A model generated the notes under the pieces. The model was not told the DNA's origin and ran no database searches. It saw nothing but the letters and a program-made list of their open reading frames with translations. Positions 1-10,149 of a stretch of 15,000 bases of DNA are shown here, one piece after another (position 1 is the stretch's first letter; every line of letters begins with the position of its first letter). This DNA is from Glandiceps talaboti. Its lineage: Eukaryota; Hemichordata; Enteropneusta; Spengelidae. The stretch spans positions 5,365,361 to 5,380,360 of the forward strand of contig NC_135564.1 in assembly GCF_964340395.1 (NCBI RefSeq). The letters are read 5' to 3'. The translations under genes and the position numbers were made by a program.

Positions 1-189
1 CACTGTCGACTTTTAATAAAAGTGTCATGACAAATAAATTCACAAATACATAAATATCACTTTAAATTGTAAAATATAATTTTCTTTACTAATCTAGTAG
101 ATTTAATGTTTTCTTTCTCTGTATCCAGTTATATTCAATAAAAACATCACTTTATTGTGAAGATGTTGTGAGAGTGTCCAATTTCCTGT

Positions 190-208
190 TCTTCTTCTTC
201 TTCTTCTT
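190..208. repeat. (TTC)n trinucleotide microsatellite
   Basis: About six perfect TTC units on the plus strand. It is a short simple repeat with no sign of coding use. Confidence 0.85.
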
Positions 209-497
209 TACATTCATCTTGTTCAACTACAAACATCTTCTCGACAAACACGGTTTACGAACCTTCTTTTGAATCAATGCATACCTGAGTATATACCTTT
301 GAATAGACAGTGTAAAATTCTCTGCTTTACATCCGGGTCGTTTGCTTTATTCCTAAAGATTGTTTGCACGACTCTCCATGAGTAACACAAGGAACAGCAT
401 CCCTATAACTAGAGGGAAAATACATTAGTTCATGAAAATGATTTATCTTTCTGAAGATATCCCTACGATATAATCTACTATCTAATTACCGGCTTTA

Positions 498-511
498 GTT
501 ACCATGGTAAT
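498..511. promoter_or_regulatory. X-box-like palindrome (candidate RFX site) 1
   Basis: The plus strand reads GTTACCATGGTAAT. This fits the RFX-family X-box pattern GTNRCCATGGNRAC except for the last base (T for C). RFX proteins bind such imperfect palindromes as dimers and control ciliary and other genes in animals. A near-identical 13-mer occurs three more times in this window, which argues against chance. No gene start is seen next to this copy, so if functional it would be distal. Confidence 0.45.
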
Positions 512-1129
512 AATGTATTTATGATCTCCCTATTACTTTTCAGCCAGCATTTTTTTAGATTACGTGCGTGACTAAACTGTAGGGCTTTTGTCGTGGAATC
601 TCTTCGTCGTCTTTGCAATTAATTTTCACAGATTGACGTTCATTTCACATGTTATATAAAATAAGTATTTTAGTACCATTTTGAATACATCGCCTTAAGA
701 GGACACAAACCTTATGGTTGTTAGAAAAACGCTTCATTTGTTCAGGTTATGAATTTACAAATATAATATGTGAAATCAAAACAATGTTTTATGAATACTT
801 AAGATTATTTGCTTCAATAAGTGATTCAGAAATGCCTTTTAGGCGATCACACGCAATCATTTCTATGATCACTATAACACGATATGCAAAGCACATTTTA
901 TTCAATATTTATGCTAATGGTTAAGTAAAGCGCAAGTCACGAGATTTAACTTGATGAGTAAAAATCTCGAAATCTGGGATTAAATTACAGTTGGGTTTAA
1001 AACTAGGCTGGCCGAGAGGGATAAAAAAAAACATGTAGTTCGGTATCATTGTTATTCTACCCATAAATATCTTCACCATCTTTCCACTTATTCATGTGCT
1101 TGCACGTCCTAACACAAATACACGTTACC

Positions 1130-1171
1130 ACACACACATACGCGAGCGCACGCACACACACGCACACACAC

Positions 1172-1252
<81 letters not shown>

Positions 1253-1268
1253 TAGATAGACATATACC

Positions 1269-1330
<62 letters not shown>

Positions 1331-1332
1331 TA
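1130..1332. repeat. (CA)n then (CAGA)n compound microsatellite
   Basis: A (CA)n-rich lead with CG-containing variants (1130-1172) passes into pure CAGA tetramers (about 1173-1252). A short interruption with GATA units and ATATACCG (1251-1268) follows, then more CAGA (1269-1332). Long frames across it on both strands encode only monotonous repeat peptides (TDRQ, LSVC) and should not be called genes. The array has the same polarity as the complement of the array at 4813-5100. Confidence 0.95.
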
Positions 1333-4300
1333 GTATCGTACAAAAAAAACTGTGTGCAATCTGATGCCTTTATTCATTGCCCCCATTGTACATAATACAT
1401 AATTATCTCTGCATAACCTTATATCGGAGACAGCAAAAATACAATTCTCTCTGATTTTTTTCTTAACCGTGCCCTTTTTATGATTCAGTTTATTAATTGT
1501 ACCGTCTGTGATAAAACGACCATTTATTTCAGTTCTAATTTCAATAAGACTTAAATCCACACCGCCAGGTTTGCCGCAGGATGATGACGAAACTGTCGGC
1601 ACGTCTGATGTAGGTAATAATGTCTTAACTATTGCGAGATTCGTTTTTTACACACCTTATAATGAACTATTTGTACGAGCATGTGCTTTGAAATATTCTA
1701 TTTACGTAATAACTGTATTTATATAGGTTTAGACTTTAGTAGATCTCATTCTAAATGTAATGATTGTATAAAACATAGTGACGGAAATAAGACCGTTCAC
1801 CCTTTGTAAACTTAAGAAATTCATTTTGTATTCATTGGAGTTGCTGTTTTCACTACCTGTCGTTTGCATTAGAGAGAATGGTGTTGACACGTACAATGGA
1901 TGCAGTATCTAACTTACAGAACGTTGTAGTCAACGAGTCATACATACTTAGTGTCTGCGATGAGTGTCTGTCTGTTAACAGTCATCCAATGGATATCAAT
2001 GGGAACCACGTAACATCAAATAGAAACGCTGTACAGATGGGTTTAAATGTACTGTGTTAATACGTACATATGCATATATCAGAAAACAACTATATATAGC
2101 TAGTGATGGTACAACTTAGATCAGTTTGAGCCATCATCTATCGTATATGTAACCAATCTAATTGTCATGGGAATACAGTGTACGTAATGGCTATATTCAA
2201 TGTATTGCCTTCCTGTTCAAACAGTGGGACAGTTGATCGTTAAAACCAAGAACTCTAAGTCTCCTTATGAAGTATGCACACTTTGCAATCGTAAAGTCTT
2301 GGAGACAATTAAATTTTCAGATCCATGTAATTCCCACCAAATCACGTGATCAAAATTCCTGTTTAATTGAGTGATTTTAACTCCTCATTAAGAAAATAAT
2401 CATAGAAGTTTATTGTTGTTACGAAATGATGACAGCTTTTAAAAAAATCATATTGAAAAGATTTAATATCCAGAATCTTATTTTTCCTTTGTATATCTCA
2501 TTTTGTGTGTCTTATTTTTCTTTTGTATGTTATCGTATCATGGTTGAACATATATACAAAACTTGCATTATTGCTAATGTGAATTCTAAAGGGCAAGTGA
2601 GCTTGACCTATTTCAAGTTAAGATGCTTTGACAGACAAAACTCACATAATCATTAGTAATTTGGTATGACAGCAATAAGATTTGACTGGTATCTGGTGAA
2701 ATCATTGATTTTGACCTTGAAATGTCATGTAGATCACATGCATGTTTTATTTGTTCAGGGTAGGAGTAGCTAGTCGCTGACGAACATGGCGATATGCGAC
2801 AGTTTGCACGTACGCCAATGTTAATGAAGAAATATGACTATATCAGACCTCCATAACTTAATCAACACATACATTTGTTGATCACATCTGAGTAGTTTGA
2901 TCACTCTACCCATCAAGCCGTTAGTTTCTTATATACAGTTATATTTTTCTCCACGTACATTAATTTGCAAACAAATGACTTGAGATGGTTAAAAGTCACA
3001 TTTGGTTTAATGGATGTTCAGCTCTTTCAAGGTCGTATTTTGTGACCGTTTCAATGTCTTGCACTCATGAATAATGATGAAGTGTGAATAGTCAACACAG
3101 ATCGAATTTTATATTTGAAAAAAAAAATTGTATTTGTTTTAAAATCATTATGACTCTAACAAACAAACATGTAATTTGTTTCATGCAAGATGTTTTAGTT
3201 AGTGTTTTTGGAGGGGTAGGCAAGTGTTATTACACTATATGAATTACAACTGGTGAAAAAATACCGGTGCATTTGTTTGAATGCGGTGATCTAAGAGAAA
3301 ACTTCACGCAAAGACAATTAGTTAAAGACAACAAGATAAATGATACGAAAACAACAGCGGTTGTCCCTGATGTAGATCGACTCAAGGCTTTTATCAGCTT
3401 GTTTATAACTAATGAAGTTAGTCAATGTTGTAAAAATAAACTTACCAGTAACAATTGCACCCGATTGTTATAATGTCTTGTGTTCTAATTAGTTAGCAAG
3501 GCTATGAGATCCAGGATCCCATGGTGTTTATATTCTGACAAGTTAACGCTAATCACATTGTATGTCTTTACATGAACTCTGTCTAATTCCTGTTTTCCAT
3601 GCGCAAGCAAACGTACAGGTGTTATTTCGAGAGTTGTAATATAGTGGGAATGCATTTGCATGTGTATATAATTGTTGGTAGGTGGCCTAATCATAGTTTA
3701 AAGGGAAAACATAAAAATGTTTTGTTTTATAAATTTGTAGTAATCTTCACAGTTAAGATCAAGGCACTTAAGACTCATAAATCCATAGATAATTATGACA
3801 CGATTATAAAAATAAAACAAATTACTTGCCTCACTTGCATTCAGAGTGTAGAACTCTGTTTCAGTATTTTAATAATGATAATAATGATTAAGCAAGTCTT
3901 AGATTTAATTAATATTCATATTTCGATAAATTATCTTCTAGGTCGCCCTTTTTACCCCTACATAACAAACATACGTTTGTACATAATAACAGTGAACACT
4001 ATCCCCTCTTTCTACTCTGTATGTCTGACACATTTCAGTTGTGTAGCTATCTAAATATGTCATGTATGTCCATTATACTAGGTGGGGATTCATCTAAATG
4101 GTACAGTTTTGATAATTATAAGCTTACCTTACATATCTATGGGTTTTTTTTCGCTTTTTGTTATTGCACGTTCGACCTGCGTGTTTCATATTTGATTTCT
4201 GCGATTACATGCCACTTTATAAGGTTTCAGTAAATATACAGTCAAAATGCCGATTTATGAGTTTCTTATGTATTCCATGGAATCTAGGAAAGTAGAGAAA

Positions 4301-4812
4301 ATAGTAGAAAGCTCATGGTTTCACACATACTCAATACATTTGAAAGGGGATTAAAATGACCGGTGGTCATATACAATTAGAAAAACTGTCGTTTTGCTTT
4401 TGTAAGCGACGCTCGTCTTTCATACGGTTTCAAAAACAATTGATTTTGCCTTTTCTCAAGGTATTACAAAACAAAACGTATACCGTCAATAGAGGCCAAT
4501 TCTGAGAAAGAACAGTTTCAATTATTTTGATTTTCAGAAATACGAATCCATAGTCGTGCAACATAATAATAGTATAGTTCGGCCTTCAATCAAATACTGC
4601 TCTGTTAGCTAATTTGTTTGAATCAATAATCACTCTGATTGAATCAATAATGAGTTTCAGATTTTTACCTCCTGTAATTTAATATTACATTTGATAATAA
4701 ATGGAAGTCCGATTTATTTAGTGAAGTATAATGAGCGGTATTTGCTGTAATACGTAACGAATGCAACAACAGATAAATGACGTATTTGTTACCGTAATGT
4801 ATACATACATGC
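1333..4812. other. Long AT-rich stretch with no recognisable gene
   Basis: Several open frames of 60-151 codons are present on both strands (the longest at 3599-4054, plus). None shows a recognisable domain, and their composition is what AT-rich DNA gives by chance. Minor structure: a 13-nt word TTGAATCAATAAT occurs at 4618-4630 and again at 4639-4651, and a short palindrome around 4358-4372 contains CCGGTGGTCATATA, also present at 11102-11115. The non-repeat part of a minus-strand frame (about 1340-1602) could be an exon but has no recognisable family. Confidence 0.55.
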
Positions 4813-4855
4813 ATGTCTGTCTGTCTCTGCCTGACTGACTGACTGTCTGTCTGAC

Positions 4856-4928
<73 letters not shown>

Positions 4929-4959
4929 GACTGACTGACTGACTGACTGACTGACTGAC

Positions 4960-5022
<63 letters not shown>

Positions 5023-5059
5023 ATGTCTGTCTGTCTGTCTGTCTGTTTGACTGACTGAC

Positions 5060-5091
<32 letters not shown>

Positions 5092-5100
5092 AGTGTGTGT
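4813..5100. repeat. (TCTG)n / (TGAC)n / (TG)n compound microsatellite
   Basis: TCTG tetramers dominate. They are interrupted by blocks of the single-base variant TGAC, the largest at about 4928-4960 with smaller ones near 4832-4855 and 5048-5060. The array ends in (TG)n at 5062-5100. On the minus strand it reads (CA)n-(CAGA)n, the same order as the array at 1130-1332. The 121-codon minus-strand frame across it is a repeat artefact. Confidence 0.95.
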
Positions 5101-5935
5101 TACATCATTCAAATATACATTCGAAGTAGCCATACTTATCATAAGTGTAGCCATCTCATGTTAGTTATTTACATTCAATTAGGGAAATTAAATTGTCTTC
5201 CACACAATGCAACCCGATAGGGGTGTAACCGACATTTAAATGACTTAATTGAACAAACAAATCGATTCTTATGTTGTGACAGCACTCTGCAATGATTGTA
5301 TACCTGTATGCAAATTAATACACGTTCTTTGTAAACGAGATCGCGTGATTACGATTTTCAAGGAATTCTGCAGTTCCGGATAGACATATATAATTTTAAC
5401 TTATGCTAACGGTGTATTGCAGAAAAGACCTACAGCACGCGTGAAAATACCCCGAGTAGGCCACACTGGCAGTCAGGCGTCACGAGAATAGTATCCCCCT
5501 CCCCTCCATTACACCACAATGTATGTTTCAATAACATGTGTATTGGCATAACAAGTATTGTTTTCATCTCCTGAACCATCGTCTATGCATAGAAAGGGTT
5601 GGTTATTGCAAACGTACGACACATTTCATTAAACTGGAAGCAATTATTGCTTCTGACCAACGGCTATGTCTAACGATGAGCTCAGAAAATGATTGTTTGT
5701 GTTGTAATGAGGTACATTAGTCACTAATGGGGTTTTGTGATCACCAATTCGACATGTACGGACATCATCAACTATTCCAATCCTACATCCCTAATTAGTG
5801 TCATACATATTACCCTAGACAAGAGTTAAAAGTTCAGTTCACCTGTTGGAAACATTAGGAGTTGTGAGCAACATCAATTCTTTACGTCATTCTTTTATAT
5901 AAACACGTATATTATTTTAGCTGAAAGGCAACATT
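5101..5935. other. Stretch with no recognisable gene
   Basis: No domain-bearing reading frame is seen; a 60-codon plus-strand frame at 5538-5720 has no recognisable motif. A local imperfect palindrome (ACTTAT-C-ATAAGT) lies near 5132-5144 between two GTAGCCAT words. Nothing else stands out. Confidence 0.55.
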
Positions 5936-6178
5936 TAGTGTAGTGTAGTGTAGTGTAGTGTAGTGTAGTGTAGTGTAGTGCAGTGTAGTGTAGTGCAGTG
6001 CATTGTAGTGTAGTGTTGTGTAGTGTTGTGTAGTGTAGTTTAGTTTAGTTGGTTTGTTTAGTGTAGTGTAGTGTAGTGTAGTGTAGTGTAGTGTAGTGTA
6101 GTGTAGTGTAGTGTAGTGTAGTGTAGTGTAGTTTAGTCTAGTTTAGTTTAGTTTAGTTTAGTTTAGTCTAGTCTAGTT
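5936..6178. repeat. (TAGTG)n / (TAGTT)n pentanucleotide array
   Basis: TAGTG units run from about 5936 with scattered variants (CAGTG, TTGTG) and a disordered segment near 6030-6058. Pure TAGTG follows at 6059-6131, and the array ends in TAGTT/TAGTC variants. The block-wise placement of variants indicates slippage or conversion within the array. It is strongly strand-asymmetric, with almost no C on the plus strand. Confidence 0.95.
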
Positions 6179-8401
6179 GGGATTGAATATCCTAAGATAA
6201 TAACATTCCATCAGAGTCTGGTGCGGAAATGCTCATCAATGTTATTTTTGGAGTCATTTATGTCCATTTGAATTGTGTTACTTTGTGATTGTTTTGGTTC
6301 TTAACCATAAATAATTTAACTGTACTTTAATACTTTAGTTTTATTTTCATCTGTGTACCTAATAGTAAAAGGATGCGGGCGAAGAAAAAATTAAACGCTT
6401 TACCGGTAGAATCCACATATATCAAAATACAAATCTCACTACAGTGTTTTGTATTACAGATTTTGTAATCGTGTAGCATACATTAATATATTGACAATAA
6501 CTTAATTAATACTGAAATCTTATATATTTTGGTAAAATCAGCACGCATTGTTCTATGCACGTATTATTCATTTCACGCCCAGAGTCTATCAAACTCACAT
6601 GTACACGCCTACCACTGATACTTTGATGTTATTCCCCAATATTGTTCTTCGCGCTCAAACCAAGGAAAACACGAATGGCTTTTAAGGAGGCTTAGCGTTT
6701 ACCGACTTGTAGTGACAACTCTTAGGGCATGAGTATTTTCTTGTTGAATGAAGACAAATATTGGAGAATAATATAATTATACCAGCGCCAGTAATATCAA
6801 AGAAAAATCGGGGAAAGTAATGCAATTTTGGATGTTTTGACTCATATTTCGAACACAGCAGAACCAGTGATGTAGACACGCATTGTAGTGGCATAGATGC
6901 TCGTTGTCGTAACGTAGAATGACCAGAGCACATTCCATATTTTTTGTTCACTTTGGCTCGTGCATGACATAATCTTCTGCATTTGAACAGACTATATTTC
7001 TTTGCAATTTTGATAAAATCAAATGTCATCTTCGTTTTATAATAAACAGATAATCATCCAAGACTAGCAGATGGATTTCGTATTATGTGAGCGCATTACA
7101 ATTTTTGAAAAACGACACGAGATTATAAAGTTACAATCCTTGCATTATAGTATCGTTTCTGCTACACGATACTCGAACATGTTGTATTACATAAACTTTG
7201 CATGTATTTTAGATCATCTCCGTAGACATCATACATATATACCTGTATAAGACTACTATTTGATCCGCAGATAAGATACAAAATGTGAACCTCAGTGCCC
7301 ACTGAACACCATACGTATGTGTATATGGATCTGGATAACCCTCCAAACGGACAGAGTTTCCAGAAGTTTGACAACCTGTTAAAAGAGTGGTAGTAAAATA
7401 TTAAGTATCACATTGGCATCGAAAGTAGCGCTTATAAACACGTTGAAGAAGAAACTATATTTATTCATCTTGACTTAAATCGCTTGTCAATATGTTTTTG
7501 TACGATATGTTGTTTTTTAGGATTCAATCTCCGACTTTATTTAAATGAGCCTTCAGTATAATGTATATCGGAGTGTATATTATCATGGGGTTTTTGTCAT
7601 TATGAACGCTTTCCAGATAGTTTACATTTATTCCCATACGTAGAGAATCATGATCAATATATCACCACGCATCATTAGATAGAGACTTGAAGGCAGGTGA
7701 ACGTCCCTAAATAGCGTTGAGAAGCGTCGCTATAATACATAATCACTCCACTAATGGGAAACACACTCCTTTGGGCAATTCACATGTATGATCAAAGTTC
7801 GCTGTTCTACTGTGAGACTCAATTTCAAAACGATGGAATGGAACCTAATTGATTCCCTTTTTTGACATTCCGATTGATTGTTGTTTTCTTGTCATGTACA
7901 CGTCACGATACAAGTTGTGATACCCCATTAAGGTAGACAGTCAAAGATCGTGTCATGATCTTTTAAATTCCTAATGGACGATTTTAAATAATATAAATGC
8001 CTGGGGATTCAGTCACCTCTTTAGTACCTGGGTTTACATGGTGACAGGCTGTTATGTCATCATTACTTGAGCTCTGGACAGGATCAATTGAAGCTATATT
8101 ATATTGCCAGGACTGTGAATAATATCACCTGCCAGCATGTAAAGCATGTCAAAATGCACTATACTCAATTTTCAAGGTTATGACAAGTAGACATGAAATG
8201 GTGACGTTATGTGTCACTAGTTGTCACTCTTGTCCTTCAAATTCAACATTTTAAAAAATATCGTTTTATACGAACGACAGGATGCTATTGTTGTGTTATC
8301 TGTACATATAGAATGAAGGGATAAGTTGTCAAATTACTCAGTGATATATACAATGGCCACTATGATTTCAAATCATTATACATAAGTATTCATTTTATTA
8401 C

Positions 8402-8406
<5 letters not shown>
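6179..8406. other. Stretch with no recognisable gene
   Basis: The longest frames are 115 codons (6682-7029, minus) and 70 codons (7162-7374, minus). Neither has a motif I can name. Small hairpins occur, for example AAAGATC paired with GATCTTT near 7943-7963 and a GACAAG/CTTGTC-bounded fold near 8180-8235. None is strong enough to call an RNA gene. The stretch is probably intergenic or intronic. Confidence 0.5.

Positions 8407-8445
<39 letters not shown>
8407..8445. repeat. (TA)n dinucleotide microsatellite
   Basis: About 19 perfect TA units, ending 8 nt before the left arm of the inverted repeat at 8454. The adjacency may reflect a target-site preference of the neighbouring element. Confidence 0.95.
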
Positions 8446-8448
<3 letters not shown>

Positions 8449-8453
8449 AAGTA

Positions 8454-8572
8454 TCAAGCAAGATGCATAGGAGCCGTTACACAGTGTTTCACTTTCATGC
8501 TGTTTCGATCATCAGACTGATTACCGACGCAGCGTGGAACACTGTGTAACGGATCCTGTGTATCTTGTTTGA
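8454..8572 (-). mobile_element. Short inverted-repeat element with hammerhead-like loop
   Basis: The 35-nt arms (8454-8488 and 8538-8572) match at 31 of 35 positions as inverted repeats. A further inner pairing joins CATGCTG (8496-8502) to CAGCGTG (8530-8536). The 49-nt interior, read on the minus strand, holds CTGATGA (8515-8509) and GAAAC (8506-8502), with GCGTC (8530-8526) upstream. These are the conserved core blocks of a hammerhead ribozyme, which Penelope-like elements and retrozymes are known to carry. However, stem II is reduced to two bases, and stem I is not convincing. It could be a degenerate retroelement end, a MITE, or a chance fold. The decamer ACACAGTGTT recurs at 8572-8581. 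Confidence 0.5.
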
Positions 8573-8826
8573 CACAGTGTTATTTATTTGTACCGCTCTA
8601 CATACGTATTGAGCACTATTTACTCTAGACTGTAAGATACGTCGTGACGATTCGCCCTCACCGGCCTCCTCTCACACGACTGTACTACTCTGCACTAGTA
8701 TGTCGGACACTTCAAAAGATTTGGGCCCCGCCCTGAACTAGCGATTAGAAGGTCGTGCAGAGGTTGTCATGTAGATTAGAAATCAAATATGTAGAATAGC
8801 TTGTACGTCAGGCGATAAGAGCGAAT
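8573..8826. other. CpG-containing non-coding stretch upstream of the motif cluster
   Basis: By eye this stretch is richer in G+C and CpG than the flanking DNA (for example near 8640-8760). That suits a promoter-proximal or older unique segment. No reading frame or RNA is recognised. Confidence 0.35.
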
Positions 8827-8840
8827 GTTGCCATGGTAAT
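8827..8840. promoter_or_regulatory. X-box-like palindrome (candidate RFX site) 2
   Basis: The plus strand reads GTTGCCATGGTAAT, matching the RFX X-box pattern except for the final base. It lies about 210 nt before the ATG at 9048 and heads a cluster of other promoter-type motifs. It is therefore the X-box copy best placed to act in a promoter. Confidence 0.5.
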
Positions 8841-9047
8841 ATATGTCAATCACTCGGTCGGCGACATCCGCTCTGGGATTTGACTTGCATAACCACCGAT
8901 ACTACCACCACGTAAATAAACACACACACGTGTAGGCCAATATACATTACCAATAGTGACCAATAAAACTAGTTTGAAACTCTCCTAAAATAACGTACTT
9001 GTACTTCAAATTTTCATGTTCAGTTTTGAAATAAATGTAACAGAGTC
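8827..9047 (+). promoter_or_regulatory. Candidate promoter: X-box, forkhead and CCAAT cluster
   Basis: In order: an X-box (8827-8840), a forkhead-type site GTAAATAAACA (8912-8922), and three forward CCAAT boxes (8937-8941, 8950-8954, 8960-8964). The ATG of a Cys-rich frame follows at 9048. In animals, RFX and forkhead (FoxJ1) factors act together on ciliary genes, and X-box plus CCAAT (NF-Y) is a known pairing. Spacing and order are promoter-like. The motifs are seen; promoter activity and a ciliary link are inferred. No clear TATA box is seen just upstream of the ATG. Confidence 0.35.
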
Positions 9048-9269
9048 ATGGATGACGGTAAAACGCCAACGAAGTCCACGATCGCCACATTCAAACTTAC
9101 GTGTACGGAGTGTGCCGTCTGTGGTGTACAATTACACCCTAAAAAAGGCGATCCGTGTTTTCTACAGAAGATCGTTTCAGGTCCTATTAACGTGACTTAT
9201 TTTGTGTCCCGTTACGAAAAGAAGATCATGAACGTGCTGGGGTTTGCAAGTTGTGTTTCGACCACGTGA
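9048..9269 (+). CDS. Cys-rich small reading frame, possible first exon (hypothetical)
   Basis: The 73-codon frame starts at an ATG in good context (G at -3, G at +4). Residues 19-37 hold a cysteine cluster: C19, C22, C25 and C37, with CxxC spacings (CTEC, CAVC) and H30 between. This looks like half of a zinc-binding knuckle. The rest is a basic/aromatic stretch ending in a hydrophobic NVLGF segment, then C69. Codon composition is less AT-rich than chance frames nearby, and a promoter-like motif cluster lies upstream. The TGA stop (9267-9269) coincides with the end of the RecQ-like homology on the other strand, so the original end has probably been lost, or the frame is a first exon. A weak donor (CAC|GTGAAA) spans the stop. 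I do not recognise the family with certainty, and no function is claimed. Confidence 0.4.
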   Translation: MDDGKTPTKSTIATFKLTCTECAVCGVQLHPKKGDPCFLQKIVSGPINVTYFVSRYEKKIMNVLGFASCVSTT

Positions 9270-9491
9270 AACGAGAGGCGAAATAACAAGAATTATAGAA
9301 CCTGGTTGACCCTTGATTAAATCGATGACTTTGGGTGCTAGGTAATATATGATCGACTTCTCGTAACCAGTCGGTAGTATCGCGAACACGTCTCTTCCAG
9401 TGCAAAAAACCTCCAGACATTCTCTCTGCTTCTCTTTCAACACTATTCCAAATTCATGGGAAGACTTCGTAATGGCATTCACGACAGACAT
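9267..9491 (-). pseudogene. RecQ-like DNA helicase N-terminal fragment (pseudogene)
   Basis: The minus-strand frame from the ATG at 9491 matches the start of a RecQ-family superfamily-2 helicase core. FG at residues 14-15 and K19/Q22 fit motif 0 (FGxxLKxKQ). GRDVFAILPTGYEKS (32-46) fits motif I, and VISPLVS (69-75) fits motif Ia. RecQ enzymes unwind DNA using ATP. Here the Walker A glycine before the lysine is Glu (E44, GAG), one base from the usual GGG/GGN, which should abolish ATP binding. Recognisable homology ends after S75, and the frame continues only as antisense of the plus-strand Cys-rich frame. The DEAH box and all later motifs are absent. Fragments like this occur in many copies in invertebrate genomes, so it is probably a dead copy or an isolated first exon. 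The frame is open upstream for only 14 codons before a stop. Confidence 0.7.
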
Positions 9492-10118
<627 letters not shown>

Positions 10119-10149
10119 ATACTTCATAATATCAGCTCTTCCAAACAAT

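Larger units (their letters stand above)
1..1129. other. AT-rich stretch with no recognisable gene
   Basis: No open frame here resembles a known protein, and the longest (68 codons at 718-924) has AT-driven composition with no motif. The stretch holds a short TTC run at 190-208 and an X-box-like palindrome at 498-511, both listed separately. I see no tRNA or mobile-element end. It is best read as intergenic or intronic DNA. Confidence 0.6.

Noticed and set aside
1173-1332. Possible CRISPR array or spaced direct repeats
   Set aside because: Units are contiguous tetramers without unique spacers, and the window is eukaryotic in character.
1057-1602. 181-codon minus-strand frame crossing the CAGA array, with an N-terminal part at about 1340-1602 that looks less repetitive
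   Set aside because: More than half is LSVC-repeat peptide from the microsatellite, the frame opens with GTG rather than ATG, and the unique part matches no family I recognise. An exon at 1340-1602 cannot be excluded but is unsupported.
2712-2720. TGACCTTGA, complement of the nuclear-receptor (ERR/SF-1) half-site TCAAGGTCA
   Set aside because: A 9-mer is not rare in 15 kb on two strands, and no promoter or gene is next to it.
4360-4373. 14-nt word CCGGTGGTCATATA shared with 11102-11115
   Set aside because: One exact 14-nt match in a 15-kb window is within chance expectation, and the flanks do not extend it.
4789-5154. 121-codon TDRQ/SVSQ frame on minus strand
   Set aside because: Produced entirely by the TCTG/TGAC array.
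6682-7029. 115-codon minus-strand frame
   Set aside because: No domain, signal peptide or conserved pattern recognised; this length is expected by chance in a window this size.
7162-7374. 70-codon minus-strand frame that briefly looked like a beta-propeller repeat
   Set aside because: No GH/WD spacing and no consistent repeat; another frame of the same DNA looks equally protein-like.
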